Of a DNA stretch of 64,000 nucleotides, positions 46,447-58,056 are shown piece by piece (the first letter of the stretch is position 1; every line of letters begins with the position of its first letter). The stretch is from Crossaster papposus (Eukaryota > Echinodermata > Asteroidea > Velatida > Solasteridae): positions 1-64,000 of the forward strand of contig JBAIAA010000807.1 in the NCBI GenBank assembly GCA_037893245.1, in the 5' to 3' direction. Position numbers and translations under genes: made by a program. The notes beneath the pieces are model-generated. The model ran no database searches and had not been told where the DNA came from. It saw only the letters and a list, made by a program, of their open reading frames with translations.

Positions 46447-47657
46447 CCTCGTTTTCTGTCTAGCACGGAACAGGAGAGGACAGCGGTCTTTTTCCAGATG
46501 CAGAACCCTTTGCTTCGCTTACCCAGGATGTCGAAGGAGGAGATCATCTATTCCTGCACTACCCGGTATCAGACCGAGTTTGAGGAGCTTGGCTTGCTGG
46601 GAAAAGGAGGCTTTGGCAGAGTGTACAAGGTCAGAAACAAGTCTTATGTGAAGTGCTGTTGGTAGCATCATGTCCTATTATATACGTATGTGTAAAGTGC
46701 CAACTAGTGATGTTCAGCAGTATCCGTGGGCTGTATTTATAAGTCGGCTATATTAAATTGAAAGTTAGGTAAAATGAGGATAAAAATGAAAGCAATGACC
46801 TAAAGTTAATTACCAGTCTTCTCTAATGAATAATTTCAAATTTGTAATTAAACAGACCTTAATAATATTTTAAGCCACATTTAAAACAATATTGAAAGTG
46901 AGGCTTGAATGCAAAAATAGTCTGGCACCATCCCATTCAACTGTTCACAATTCCTACAATACATTTAGGGAACACAACCAAAATGGCTTTCTCGTGAATA
47001 AAGTCCATGACAAAGTAACTTTCAGGGCATATTCAATTTGAGTCATTTATGACAGCAATTTTGATTTGTCACAGGTCTGCAGCAAGCTGGACCAGTCTTT
47101 GTATGCTGTCAAGAAGATCAAATTAAAGCAAACAAATATTGAGAAGTCATTAAAGGTATGCAAGGCTTTCATCCTATTAAGTATTATGTTGAATTCTCAT
47201 GAGATTTACTATTGGTGAGTGCTGACATCCGAGAATATTTTACACTGGCTTATTAAGCCGTGGTCAAGGCATTCGACTTTCGTTTCCGATGAACAGTACA
47301 AGTAGCTACGCTATAGATGCACTCCCACGTACTTTACACTATTAAAGCATGAACAGCAACCTCACATATGTCACACGACTAGGCTACAACGTGCAAATGA
47401 GTTGAATTTGATCTCATGAGGGTTTTTCCTTGCAGTTATGTATCACTCGGCATTACCACTTCTCGGTTTTGTTTTTAGCTTGTGAAGGAAGTTAAGCTCT
47501 TAGCCAGTCTCAAGCATTCCAACATTGTTGGCTACAACACGTCCTGGATTGAAGCTGAGCCAGCAAGCTCTAACCATAAACATACCTTCCAACAAGAAGG
47601 CAGCAGACGAAAACTGGTCTCACCAATGAAATGTCTTCCCTTCTCATCTAGTGAAAG
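46447..47657 (+). CDS. EIF2AK1: eIF2-alpha kinase, HRI-like, three N-lobe exons (partial)
   Basis: Exons are 46447-46629, 47075-47155 and 47479-47657, all bounded by AG/GT, with junction phases 0 and 0; the last ends in phase 2. Exon 1 has [20 protein letters not shown], with the glycine-rich loop. Exon 2 has LYAVKKIKL with the ATP-binding Lys. Exon 3 has [20 protein letters not shown], with the helix-C Glu, followed by SWIE and the start of a low-complexity insert. The YxxEFEEL-LGKGG-GRVYK and HxNIVGYxTxWIE motifs fit HRI better than PERK or GCN2. HRI phosphorylates eIF2-alpha under haem deficiency and other stress. The exon 1 donor (AAG/gtcaga) is weak and read-through would encode VRNK, also HRI-like. 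The C-lobe (HRD, DFG) is not visible downstream to 64000. N-terminal exons may include those at 28188 and 31335. Confidence 0.72.
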
Positions 47658-50600
47658 GTAAATGGTACCAAGCGGTTTTGAAGTCTGGGCCTTTTCTGAA
47701 TCTGCAAATAAACTGAAATAGCTGGTACCTCAGAAAACGAGAAAGAAGTCTGAGTATTTTGGCTTTTAAATTTTGAAAGAAATCAAGGAAGGTTGCTAAT
47801 GTCTAAGAAACTTTTTCTTACATTTCTAGCTTTTAGTCAAGGTGCGCATGGCTACCTGAACCCGTGACGCGCCCAAAATGCTAGCTCGAAAAGAAAGAAA
47901 AAATAGCCCGCCTTGACCGTCTTGTTGAGAGCGATTATATTTGTTTATACATTTACCAATTTCATAGAGAAAATATCATGCATAATGCATGCATTACAAA
48001 ATAATTCTTGCTGGGCCTGCAATATCAATGAAATTTTTAATTTCGCTACACATAAACTTTTTAGATAAATTTAAACCACAACAATGCCACGCGATCAAAA
48101 ATGAGTTGGAAGGTACCTGTTTGTAAATCTATAAATTGGTTTTGGCAAAAGCGTGGTTTTCCAAGCCGTTCAGCTGTGTCGCCGTCATTCGGCCGCAACG
48201 AGTACTGATAAATTAGACTTATATACCAGAGGGTGTCATTCGACCGTGAGTGTTAATTATAATTATCTCCACTTGTTTCATTTTATTATGAAGGATCAGA
48301 TCAAGGCTCTGAATACATTTTCGGCTGCCATGGGTGAGATCAACACCCAAGACGAAATAAAGCTATGTTCAACAGTTGTATTTATCCCTGTGTCAATTTA
48401 TAAAAATTGTTGTAACATGTGCCTTACCTACTGTACCTTACCTAGTACATGTACACATACACATACATGTACATGTACCTGTAAGGTCATCACGCTCCGT
48501 TTCCACATTTGCCTATCTTGTGCGCTTCCTTTTGCCTAAATCCATATTCTCCATGCACCTTGCCTTCTCTTCTTCTCAACAGTCCTTTTACGGGCGCGTC
48601 ACGTGTCCGGGGTGTGTCATGTGTCCGGGGTGTGTCATGTGTCCGGGGTGTGTCATGTGTCCAGGTAGCCACACGTGCCATGACTTAAGGCTATTGCCTT
48701 GACTTAAGGCTATTAAATTATGCGCGTGAAATGCGTGAATTCTCTTACACCAGAAAACCAGAAAACTCTTACACCAGAAATAAGGGTTGAGAGTTTATTT
48801 TCAATTTTTTGCCCAAGCCCATAACAAGTGGGTTAGTTTTCGATAGTTTGTGATAGTTAAAATCGTAGGAGGGTTAACAGCAACTCTACGAGTCCTGAAA
48901 CTGGGAGAAAATACTATGCAACCTTACATTCCAGTCTGTTTGGGGACTTCGAAAATGACTTGACTACGAAGTACAGTGTCTTTATTTAGAAACCGTCGTG
49001 GAACTGATCGGTAAAAAGCTTGGAAGTGACATTAGAATATTGTTGTATGCTGTGGGGGAAAGGTACTTATCTCACGATAATATTCTAAACAAATGTCTTA
49101 ACAAATATTTCTTAATGTATCTTCCCCACCCCTTCAGATGATGTTTGCTCGGTGTCACAGTCATCCCTTATCGGTATTTTATCTGTATTCCTTTCGGTGT
49201 TTTCGTGTGTATCATGCTAGGTCTTCCAAATTTGGTCATGTGCACATCCGACTATATTGCGCTATGGCTATCGCGTCACCCTCGTAATTTAAATCGAAGA
49301 CGGCAGAAGCTTTTCTCCAATCGCGTATATACATTTTTTGTCGGTAGTTTCTTTGTACGTAAAAGTATTTTCCGTGTAGCCATGGCTATTGATTTCTGTT
49401 TGGTTCTGTTTGGTTACGTTGTGTGAAAGAATGTTTGTGGTAGTAAAAGAGAGGTGAATGTGAGGTTTTTTTATCAGACCACTCTCCGATCGAGAAAGAC
49501 GACATCAACAAATATATTTGTAAGATTGTGTGTCGAGTGTGACAGAGACTGGTGCCAACTTGCCTGGAGACGCCTGATACAGCAGGTTTTCTCGGCAGAT
49601 CGGTAAAATCTGCCACCGATCTTGCCTGATCCGTCATTTTGGCAAATCCAGTGCCAAAATAATAGTCTTGGCAAGCTAAAAGCCACCTTCCCGGTCTTGT
49701 AGACTACCAACGGCAACACTCAGCCTTCCCAGTTTTCAGAATGAAGAATTAGCCATGGCCGCAAATACCATACGAGATTGGTTCATGACAATATGTGACG
49801 ACTGAGACGAGGCTACGATGTCTGGCCATACTCCCCGTGTCGATTCATCGTGTCCCATCAGCAAGAACAGTGCCACAGAGATGAGATAATTATGTACAAT
49901 AAGGAAAGTGTGTATAGCATGGTATTATTTAGACTCGTACATTTTGTGTAAATTTGTGTTCTAGGAGAATCTCCATGTAGTTGAAAGTGAAAGTTCAAAG
50001 TGCCTTTAGATCAACAAATTGGATAGTATATATTGGTTGCTATAGCTTGATGTGACAACAAATATCTAAGTAACAAAGTTAAATGATAAGTGATGATTGA
50101 ATTTCAAAACCAGATAATTTCTTGAATTGATTAAGTTAGATTCATGCATTAAAGTTAAAGCTAGTAATTGCGATTGGATTGTAGATCAATATTTCAAGGA
50201 ATTTGTTGGGTTTATCCGAGATTGTGTTGAAACCTTATATATTTGTGACTTTGTTGAGATGATAAATTGAAATTGTGAACTTAATAATTCGCAACAGAGT
50301 AAAGTTTCAGCAAGCATCAGAAGTATGATGCAAAGATTCGAAAATTTGTAAATATTGTAAAATAGTTAAATTTTGTGTATACACAAAGTATTTCCATGTT
50401 TCCCCTAGTCAGTACTTTCTGTCTTGTACTTGTACATTATTTTTTTAGACCGGGGTCATCAAAAAAAAGACTACCTTTTTCTTTAAAAGTCAAAGCAAAA
50501 CTCCCTTTTTTGTACATGACAAGTATTTTCACATCATTTACAGTGATCGCTAAAACAAGGCAATAAACCCACATGGCATTGTTCGCTAAAAAATAATGCT

Positions 50601-51024
50601 ACGTCACAAGTTTCGCTGTGAGTGGTGCCAATATTTGAAATAATCTGCCTGAACAATTGCCAACCTTCGGCTACTTAAATCGGAGCTCCGTAATGCCGTC
50701 TGTTTATAGATATGCCAATTGTGCTGATCTACGGAATTATAACGTGGTTGCCACTGTAATGTGGAGCCGGATGAGAATTCCCATTAAGTCAGAATTGGCC
50801 TTTAACAGGACTGCTCTAAAAGTTAATGTACATACTTACCTAAGTATATGTTTTGTATTCCTGTAAATATTCTTGTACGTCTGTAAATATTCTGTTTGTA
50901 TTTTTGTGTAAATGTTATTGTGTTTTACATGTATATGTAATAATGTAGGTTGTCTGTTTACGGTTTTGTTGTATGTATTTTTGTATGTACGTACTTTTGA
51001 TGTATTTTTTCCAATTTTATTTAA
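47658..51024. other. Downstream or intronic DNA, no further kinase exon seen
   Basis: I searched for HRDLKP- and DFG-type coding and found none. Contains the 18 bp repeat at 48597-48663 and repeated TACATGTACA tracts. Broken protein-like frames around 49450-49750 could be an old retroelement, but no diagnostic motif is present. Confidence 0.45.
48597..48663 (+). repeat. 18 bp minisatellite, about 4 copies
   Basis: GTGTCCGGGGTGTGTCAT in tandem. It accounts for the repetitive frames on both strands here. Confidence 0.92.
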
Positions 51025-51399
51025 AGGTAGGATACACCATTGGTGATTGCTTGAATTATCATGAATGGGTAGATTTGGGGGGTTCAATTTTATAGTAAAT
51101 ATCGTTTAACTGACCTGTCCGAAGTTTCACAATCATGAATGCCGAGAAAAGCACGAAAAAAAGCGTTTGTTTTCAACCAGTGTCGAGCAGTTATTCTCAT
51201 GTTATTTGTGTTTTTTCGCGATCGCCGGATGGCGATCGCAAATTTTTCTTTATAAAATGATATTTTTCAGAATTATTACAGGATATCCAGCGCAATCATT
51301 TTGCTGGATGCCTAGAATCATTATTTACTTCTAGATGAATAAGATATTTCTCAATAATTCGGTAGTAAATATTTTTGATATAAATGGTGTATCCTACCT
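51025..51399. mobile_element. TIR element (MITE), 375 bp
   Basis: AGGTAGGATACACCAT at the left end is perfectly mirrored by ATGGTGTATCCTACCT at the right end. A truncated copy occurs at 35930. No coding capacity; no clear target duplication. Confidence 0.8.
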
Positions 51400-51775
51400 G
51401 TAATGATGTAAAGTATGCAGGGCCCCAATGGAAACTAGTTTTGAAACTGTTTGGGCACACCCTGGGTAAAGAATGGTACATTACCAGACCAAGCCTAGTC
51501 TAATGTGTTTTTAGCAAACCCGGCTTTCCTGGGTTCATATTCATGAGCGGTGCTCCCCCAGAGTTAAAAATACATAAGCCCACTCTTTTTGCATGGAGGA
51601 TTGACACACACTTTTATGTGGTCTGCTGGTGGTAAACTGGCTTGTTCAAGGATACAACATATGGCAAGCAGCTGTCCCAAGTCTGGAAAAACCTGGGAAG
51701 TGACAAGGAAACAAACTTTTATTTCGAAAATTAAACAGGGATCATTCAAAGTTGGGGAACTGCAAACACAGAGCT

Positions 51776-51845
51776 AAATAGCTCAGTTGGTAGAACACTG
51801 AAATGTCAATCTACAGGTCGCTGGTTCAAGCCCCGCTCCAGTCCC
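51776..51845 (+). repeat. tRNA-like sequence (tRNA pseudogene or SINE head)
   Basis: TAGCTCAGTTGGTAGAAC is a near-consensus A box and D-arm region. GGTTCAAGCCC at 51823-51833 is a B box. Spacing is tRNA-like. The 5' and 3' ends do not form a convincing acceptor stem; CCCGCTCCAGT is duplicated just downstream. Confidence 0.55.
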
Positions 51846-51981
51846 GCTCCAGTCAATTTCTTTGTTCAGTTCTTAAAATAGTATTAACTGCACCTAGTCA
51901 GTTTCTCTTGTGGTTCATTTGAATTGTTACCTTTAACTTTATCGTTTAGTTTTTCCCGTTCTATCAAGTTATTGGGTTATT

Positions 51982-52812
51982 AGCTGTTTCGGCATTTCAG
52001 CCGAAACAGCTATTGTTTTCGTTAAAGTTTTTTTAGCTGTTTCGGTTTTTCACCGAAACAGCTTTTGTAATCGTTAAAGTTTTTTTTTTTCTTTTTTTTT
52101 TTTTTGTTTTTCAGAATTTTCTCCATAGGATTTGTACACGTTTGTTCAGACAGGTCACTTAGGTACTTTGGTCCATCCGATCGACTTGAAACTTGGCATA
52201 CATTTAGACAACCACACAAGGACGGTCCTAGAAGAAATTCGCCGTGATTACGTCACTCAAGGTCACGTGACTTTGCGTTAAAGGTGAAATTTTCCCCATA
52301 GGTTTTGTACACGTTTTTCTTCACACTATTGACTTTGACACTTTGGTACATCCGACTGACTTAAAACTTGGCATACACTTAGAACATCACCCACAGATGG
52401 TCTTGGAAGACATTCGGCACGATTGCGTCATTCAAGGTCACGTAACGTCAAGTTAAAGTTTCAATTTTTTCCCCCATAGGTTTTGTACACGTTTTTCTTT
52501 AGACTATGACTTAGACACTTTCGTAAATTTGATCGACTTGAGACTTGGCACACACTTAGAACATCACTCATATATGGTTCTGGAAGAAATTCGGCACGAT
52601 TGCGTCATTCAAGGTCACGTGACGTCACGTTAAAGGTTCAATTTGTCCCCCATAGGTTTTGTACACGTTTTTCTTTAGACTATTGACTTTGACACTTTCG
52701 TAAATTTGATCGACTTGAGACTTGGCACACACATAGACCACCACACACACATATTGAAAATAATGTAAGACACTCGAAACAGCTCTGTGTTTGTCCACAA
52801 ACACATGTCTAG
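51982..52812 (+). mobile_element. Helentron-like non-autonomous element, family 1
   Basis: A 5' hairpin AGCTGTTTCGG/CCGAAACAGCT (51982, and again at 52035, so the start is doubled) leads to a T-rich tract and a core of about four tandem units of roughly 175 bp (CCCATAGGTTTTGTACACG ... GGTCACGTGACGTCA). The 3' end carries CGAAACAGCT, a hairpin GTGTTTGTCCACAAACAC and terminal CTAG at 52809-52812. The 5' end is thus inverted relative to a sub-terminal 3' site followed by a hairpin and CTAG, between T and T. That is the Helitron2/Helentron arrangement. No Rep/helicase is encoded. Confidence 0.75.
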
Positions 52813-52826
52813 TTTATTCTTTTTTT

Positions 52827-52888
52827 AGCTGTTTCGGTTTTCCACCGAAACAGCTTTTGTTTTCGTTAAAGTTTTTTTTTTTCTTTTT
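52827..52888 (+). mobile_element. Family 1 Helentron-like 5' end fragment
   Basis: The AGCTGTTTCGG hairpin and its TTTTGTTTTCGTTAAAG tail, then a T-tract interrupted by the family 2 element at 52889. Only the 5' end is present. Confidence 0.75.
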
Positions 52889-52942
52889 GGGTTTTTCGCT
52901 TAAAAGCGAAAAACCCTTTCTTTTCGTTCTGTTTGTTTTATT

Positions 52943-52985
52943 AGCTGTTTCGGTTTTTCACCGAAACAGCTATTGTTTTCGTTAA

Positions 52986-53044
<59 letters not shown>

Positions 53045-53741
53045 CTTTTGTTCTCCATAGGATTTGTACACGTTTGTTCAGACAATACACTTTGACACTT
53101 TGGTAAATCCGATCGATTTGAGACTTGGCATACATTTAGACAACCACCCAAGGACGGTCCTAGAAGAAATTCGTCGCGATTACGTCACTCAAGGTCACGT
53201 GACTTTGCGTTAAAGGTTAAATTTTCCCCATAGGTTTTGTACACGTTTTTCTTCACACTATTGACTTTGACACTTTGGTACATCCGACCGACTTGAAACT
53301 TGGCATACACTTAGAACATCACCCACAGATGGTCCTGGAAGAAATTCGGCACGATTGCGTCATTCAAGGTCACGTAACGTCACGTTAAAGTTTCAATTGT
53401 TCCCCCCATAGGTTTTGTACACGTTTTTCTTTAGTTTATGACTTAGACACTTTCGTACATTTGATGGACTTGAGACTTGGCACACACTTAGACCACCATC
53501 CACAGACGGTCCTAGAAGACATTCGGCACAATTACGTCATTCAAGGTCACGGGGCGTCACGTTAAAGCCTCAATTTCCCCCATAGGTTTTGTACATGTTT
53601 TTCTTTAGGCTATTGACTTTGACACTTTAGTAAATCCGATCGGCTTGAGACTTGCCACACACAGAAGACCACCGCACACATATTGAAAGTAATTTTAGAC
53701 ACTCGAAACAGCTCTGTGTTTGTCCACAAACGCATGTCTAG
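52943..53741 (+). mobile_element. Nested family 1 Helentron-like element
   Basis: 799 bp from AGCTGTTTCGG to CTAG (53738-53741), inserted T/T just inside the 5' end of the family 2 element. It has a long T-tract at 52989-53042 and about four core units. The 3' hairpin has one change (ACAAACGCA). Confidence 0.8.
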
Positions 53742-54439
53742 TTTCTTCTTCTTCTTCTTGTTCTTCCGTCAATAAATCGCATAGACTTTGTACACGTTTC
53801 ATTCTGCCAGTCACTTTTGTCATTAAACAGACTTCAATGTCATTGAAACTTTGCACATACTCGGACCTCATACTGAGCTAGTGCCTAAAACTCGGATGTC
53901 ATCATGACGTCACCACGTGACATGTGACGTCATCTTAAAGTTTTAATAATTTAATCTTTGAAAATCAATACAAAATCAACCGCGAAAGACCGAAACTAGA
54001 TGTTTGTGGGAATCGATAGAATAATTAAGGGTCTTCATTTTATCTCGTGTGCGTAAAATCACGTGACCCTTCCTTCCGGTCCAAACCGGAAGTGGCTTAT
54101 AATTTAAAAGTGGAAAATGATTTGAACTTACTTTCAACGATGTTAGTCTCTAGCTAGGCTGCGCTCTACAAAAAAGTGATCGGTGACATCATAAATTGTT
54201 TTAGCGCCCTCTAGCGGCAGGTTGAAAAATGTTTGAAATGAACAATCTGTTGATGTGTGTGGCGAAGTTTGTTCAAATCACTTTATAACTGATGTATATA
54301 ATCAGCTTCATGATAGGAACAGGTTGACGGAAAGAAAAAAATATGACGTCACCAGACCGGAAGTTATAATGAAATTACCTCTTTTCCTTTAAAAATTCCT
54401 AAAAAATTAACCCAGACAGATATAATCTTGTTTTTTGCT

Positions 54440-57430
54440 CTAAAGGTTAATGTAAAAGTACTTCTCAAACTTCCCTGTGTTTTGTAGCAAAAGGCGAACT
54501 TGGACATACCCTGAGACACCCTTGAAATTTCATGTTTTATGTCCTTGATTGCACGGCGCCAGTATACGTGTACGTAGTATTGAGCGTACTTGCACGTACG
54601 ATGTCAGTACGCTCCCCACATTGTACAATAGAGAAGGGAAGGCGGGACACTGGTATCCATTTGTACGGTGACATGTGAAACACGAGAGTCATCAACATAG
54701 GCCACGAGGAAGGGCGCCGCTTATGGCAGGTAGGTAAACGTGCCTTCGGCAACGCAGAACTACTACGCGTGAATTATACACGTACCACAGTCAGTCCGCA
54801 GCGCACGCGTTAATAAGGTCATATCCCGAACTTTATTTGCAGGGCCGGCGTCGCAAATCGGCCACGAGATTTACGCGAGTAATTGCAGGAGTTCGACCGC
54901 TTTGTTTTCACGAGCTACACGTTGCAAACGAAGCAGTAATTTTCCAAGATGGCGTGGTAAGTGGAAAGCGAACGATTTTCTGAATCGAATGATATAAAAT
55001 ATGACGAGATTCAGTGTGTTTTTGGCAGACTTTTGTTCACTCGAAGTTAGAGTATAATTTCAAGAAATGTTTTTGTCGTGTGTTTAGTTTCTGCGCCCTG
55101 ACTGGACTAACAAATATTACCAAAAATGATCACTACACATTGATAAAAGAAGCAATGATCTTTCGTTTGATATACAATTTAGCCTGTGGCGACATTTTTT
55201 TCATGTATTTTGCGACGATTTTCGTGCGCGCGATTTCAACTTTTTTGGCCATGTCTTTCGGCTTTACATACATGTACGCAGAACATGTATTTCATTATGC
55301 ACACAAGCACATGTGTACATGTGCTGGATATGCACTAGATGCGATGGTGATTGCACAGTAGCCTTATTTATATGATAAAGTTAGGTTTCTTTCATGTATA
55401 AAAACGACTTAGGCCTTTGTTTTTGTTCAAAATTATAACAAATTGTTTAATAATAATACATTTAGTTACTACTATTATTGTGCTAAACTTCATAGTTCCT
55501 ATTTCTGTCTTCCAATATGTTTCTTATACTAGGTAGCACTCGTCCACCACCATGGCCATGCCCACCACCATGCCCACCGCAGCCATCGCAGCCATTGCCA
55601 GCATGTCAGGAGCCTCTACAGAAGGCCAAAGGCAACTCTTGTCCTTGGATATTCTCTCACAAAGTATCTCAAAGAGAACATCACTACTAAAGTTGGTTGA
55701 TTTGCAGGTAGTGACTCATCGCGGTACTACAATTTCTGACCTTAGAAAGTATCTGCTTCATCAGCATGACATCTGCTCTTATTCCTCCATGGCCTGACAT
55801 TGTATTTGTAATGATTCATGTTGGGACAAATGATCTAGAGTTGGGTTTCCAAAGAAGTGTTGAAAATAGTTGAAGATTTAAATGTACTGGTGGATATGCA
55901 GCACGTGCTTTGTACATGTAGATTTAAAGGTTTTGTATTTTAGTTTTAAATAATATACATGACTTTGTGTCAGTGTTGTGCAAACACAATGCAGCTAAAA
56001 CAGATCAAAACCGAGTCTGGCCGAGTCGGGTCAGTTTGTCAAAATAATAATGCCCCAAACTATGCCAACAAAGTTTTGAGCTACAATGTAAATTTGACAC
56101 AAACGGCATATAACTTTATTAATGCAGATTGTATTATTTCTATTATCAGTGATATAATTTATGTGCATTAACATTTATATTAGCAAAATGTATGTCTTAT
56201 TTAAAATATTTTGTTTTTGCAATGTTAGAAGCGGGCATACATTGTAATTTAACATTTACAATAATTTAATGCCAAAGAAACTATGCCAAAAACATCAAGC
56301 AAAGATAAAACAAGCTTTATTTACTTTTATAATAAATCTCAATGGTTTGCACATTGAACATTATGCCAAAGATGAATAAGTTTTAACAATTTCAGGGTTT
56401 AATTTAACAATTTTATTCAAGCCATATAACATCAACAGGGTATGTTAATGTAAGCGATAAAATTCAAGTTTCAGATAAAAAGTGCAGTTTCTTTTATAAA
56501 CCAACCTCACAATACAGATATAAATTGTTGTAAACATTTGTATTTATCAATGTTATTGTTATCAATACATTTTAAACAACGACTTCATTTGTCGCTTGTT
56601 TTTTGTTTATTTGGCTGTATACATTGTATTATGCAGGCAATAATATTATGTTTTAATCAGTCCACTGTTAAAAAGAAAAAAACCCTGAATAGCAGATAAA
56701 TCCTTTTCGCTCGAGCTTACAATTAAAAAAATACACAAAAAACAACTGCGTATTGAAATGTGCATGAACTACACGTTACCACGAAGCCTTTTTCAATGAC
56801 GTCATTTTCGACCAATGAGGGCGCAGGAAGACTATGGACTGTCATGGCGGGATGTTCCGTTTGTTAATTTATTGAGAAGGTTATAATTTTCTGCGCCCTG
56901 ACTGGACTAAGTTAAATCAACCCCAAAACTACAGTTTTGTGATAGAATATGAAATTATCTTTAACATCAGTGTAAAATTGGGTTGTGGCCGCTGCCAGAA
57001 GATGTACAAAATTCGTCTTTTTTTAAAGGTTTGTTGGTTCGGGATCTTTTTTTACGTTATAAATTTCACCCTCTAAATGTCATATAATTTCCAATCTGAT
57101 TTGATAATATAACAAAATGTTTCCTTATCCAAAAGAAAATATACATAATATTGACAGCCAGTGAATAAAACGGATGTTTCGGACCAAATTCCAGGCGTTG
57201 TCGCCAGCTCATTAAGTATTCAAAAACGAGGTCACGCACAAAGTGCCATGCATAAATCGCACATAAAAGAAACGGCTTTTCAGTGCGCTGCGGACTGACT
57301 GTACCATATAATAGATGTACGCGAACTTTTGCACAAGTACTTTTAACAGAAAACAAATTGGTATTCCCATCAAACTTAACCTCCGTAAATACTCTATAGT
57401 GCACTCGTGCCTTGCGGACAGACGTTGTGA
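54440..57430. other. Unrelated block between family 2 repeat units
   Basis: Separates two copies of the 590 bp unit. Contains a candidate first exon (AAGATGGCGTG/gtaagt at about 54949-54959), the SGNH-like remnant at 55552-55910 and a 23 bp direct repeat (TTTCTGCGCCCTGACTGGAC plus three bases) near 55085 and 56888. The rest is AT-rich. It could be captured host sequence, as Helitrons are known to carry, or a separate insertion. Confidence 0.45.
55552..55910 (+). pseudogene. SGNH/GDSL hydrolase-like fragment, frameshifted
   Basis: One frame gives VVTHRGTTISDLRKYLL and the next, after a shift near 55790, gives IVFVMIHVGTNDLELG. GTND matches SGNH block III (GxND), and the preceding HRGTTISDLRKYL segment fits the region before it. 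No block I (GDS) is seen and a stop follows after about 20 residues. Upstream, an AG acceptor near 55531-55535 and a possible donor (CAG/gtagtg at 55708) allow other splicing models. Such domains occur in animal mobile elements and in host esterases; origin unknown. Confidence 0.4.
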
Positions 57431-57780
57431 TGACGTTACCATGGGTCACGTGACGTCGTTTTAAACGTGCAATAGATTTAATGTTTAAAAATTAATCAAA
57501 AAAATCAACCGCGTATGATCGGAACTTGAAGTTTGTGGGAATTGATATAATATTAAATCCATGATCTTCATTTTATCTCGTGTGCGTGAAATCCCGTGAC
57601 CCTTCTTTCCGGTCGAAACCGGAAGTGGCTTATAATTTAAAAGTGGACCATAATGTGAACTTAGTTTCAACGATGTTAGTCTCTGGCTAGTAGTGCTTTT
57701 CACAAAAAAATACCGGTAACACCATAACATGTTACAGCGCCCTCTAGCGGCAGTTTGAAAACTGTTAACAATGAATAACC

Positions 57781-58056
57781 TGGGCCCAATTTCATAGCGC
57801 TGCTAAGCACACGCTTTTCTGCTAACCGAGCCTCCGTCTATTTCATGGGGACCGTAAGCAGTAAGCACAGCAAAAGGCACGCTTAACCTAGCGGAAAAAT
57901 TTGCTTAAATCAGTGACGTAACAATAGAATCTCCATGCGCGCGCAAACGTTAGCACAAAAACGCCGTGAAATAGCGCTTAAGGTTAGCAAATTTTTCTGC
58001 TAAAGTTAGCACAACTTTTCCGCTAACTGATAAGCAGCGCTATGAAATTGGGCCCA
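57781..58056. mobile_element. MITE, 276 bp, GGGCCCAATTTCATAGC termini
   Basis: TGGGCCCAATTTCATAGCGC at the left is mirrored by GCGCTATGAAATTGGGCCCA at the right (24 bp perfect including GCT/AGC). It interrupts the second 590 bp unit; the corresponding empty site is visible at about 54245 and 58645. No coding capacity. The interior repeats GCTAAC and TTAGCA motifs. Confidence 0.88.

Noticed and set aside
49386-49750. Possible BEL/Pao or other retroelement remnant
   Set aside because: Broken protein-like text but no catalytic or structural motif that I could verify.
52022-53151. Lys-rich minus-strand frames
   Set aside because: Poly-T tracts read as poly-Lys within Helentron-like ends; not genes.
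55014-55361. 115-codon hydrophobic frame
   Set aside because: AT-rich chance frame with no domain; lies in the block upstream of the SGNH remnant without supporting splice sites.
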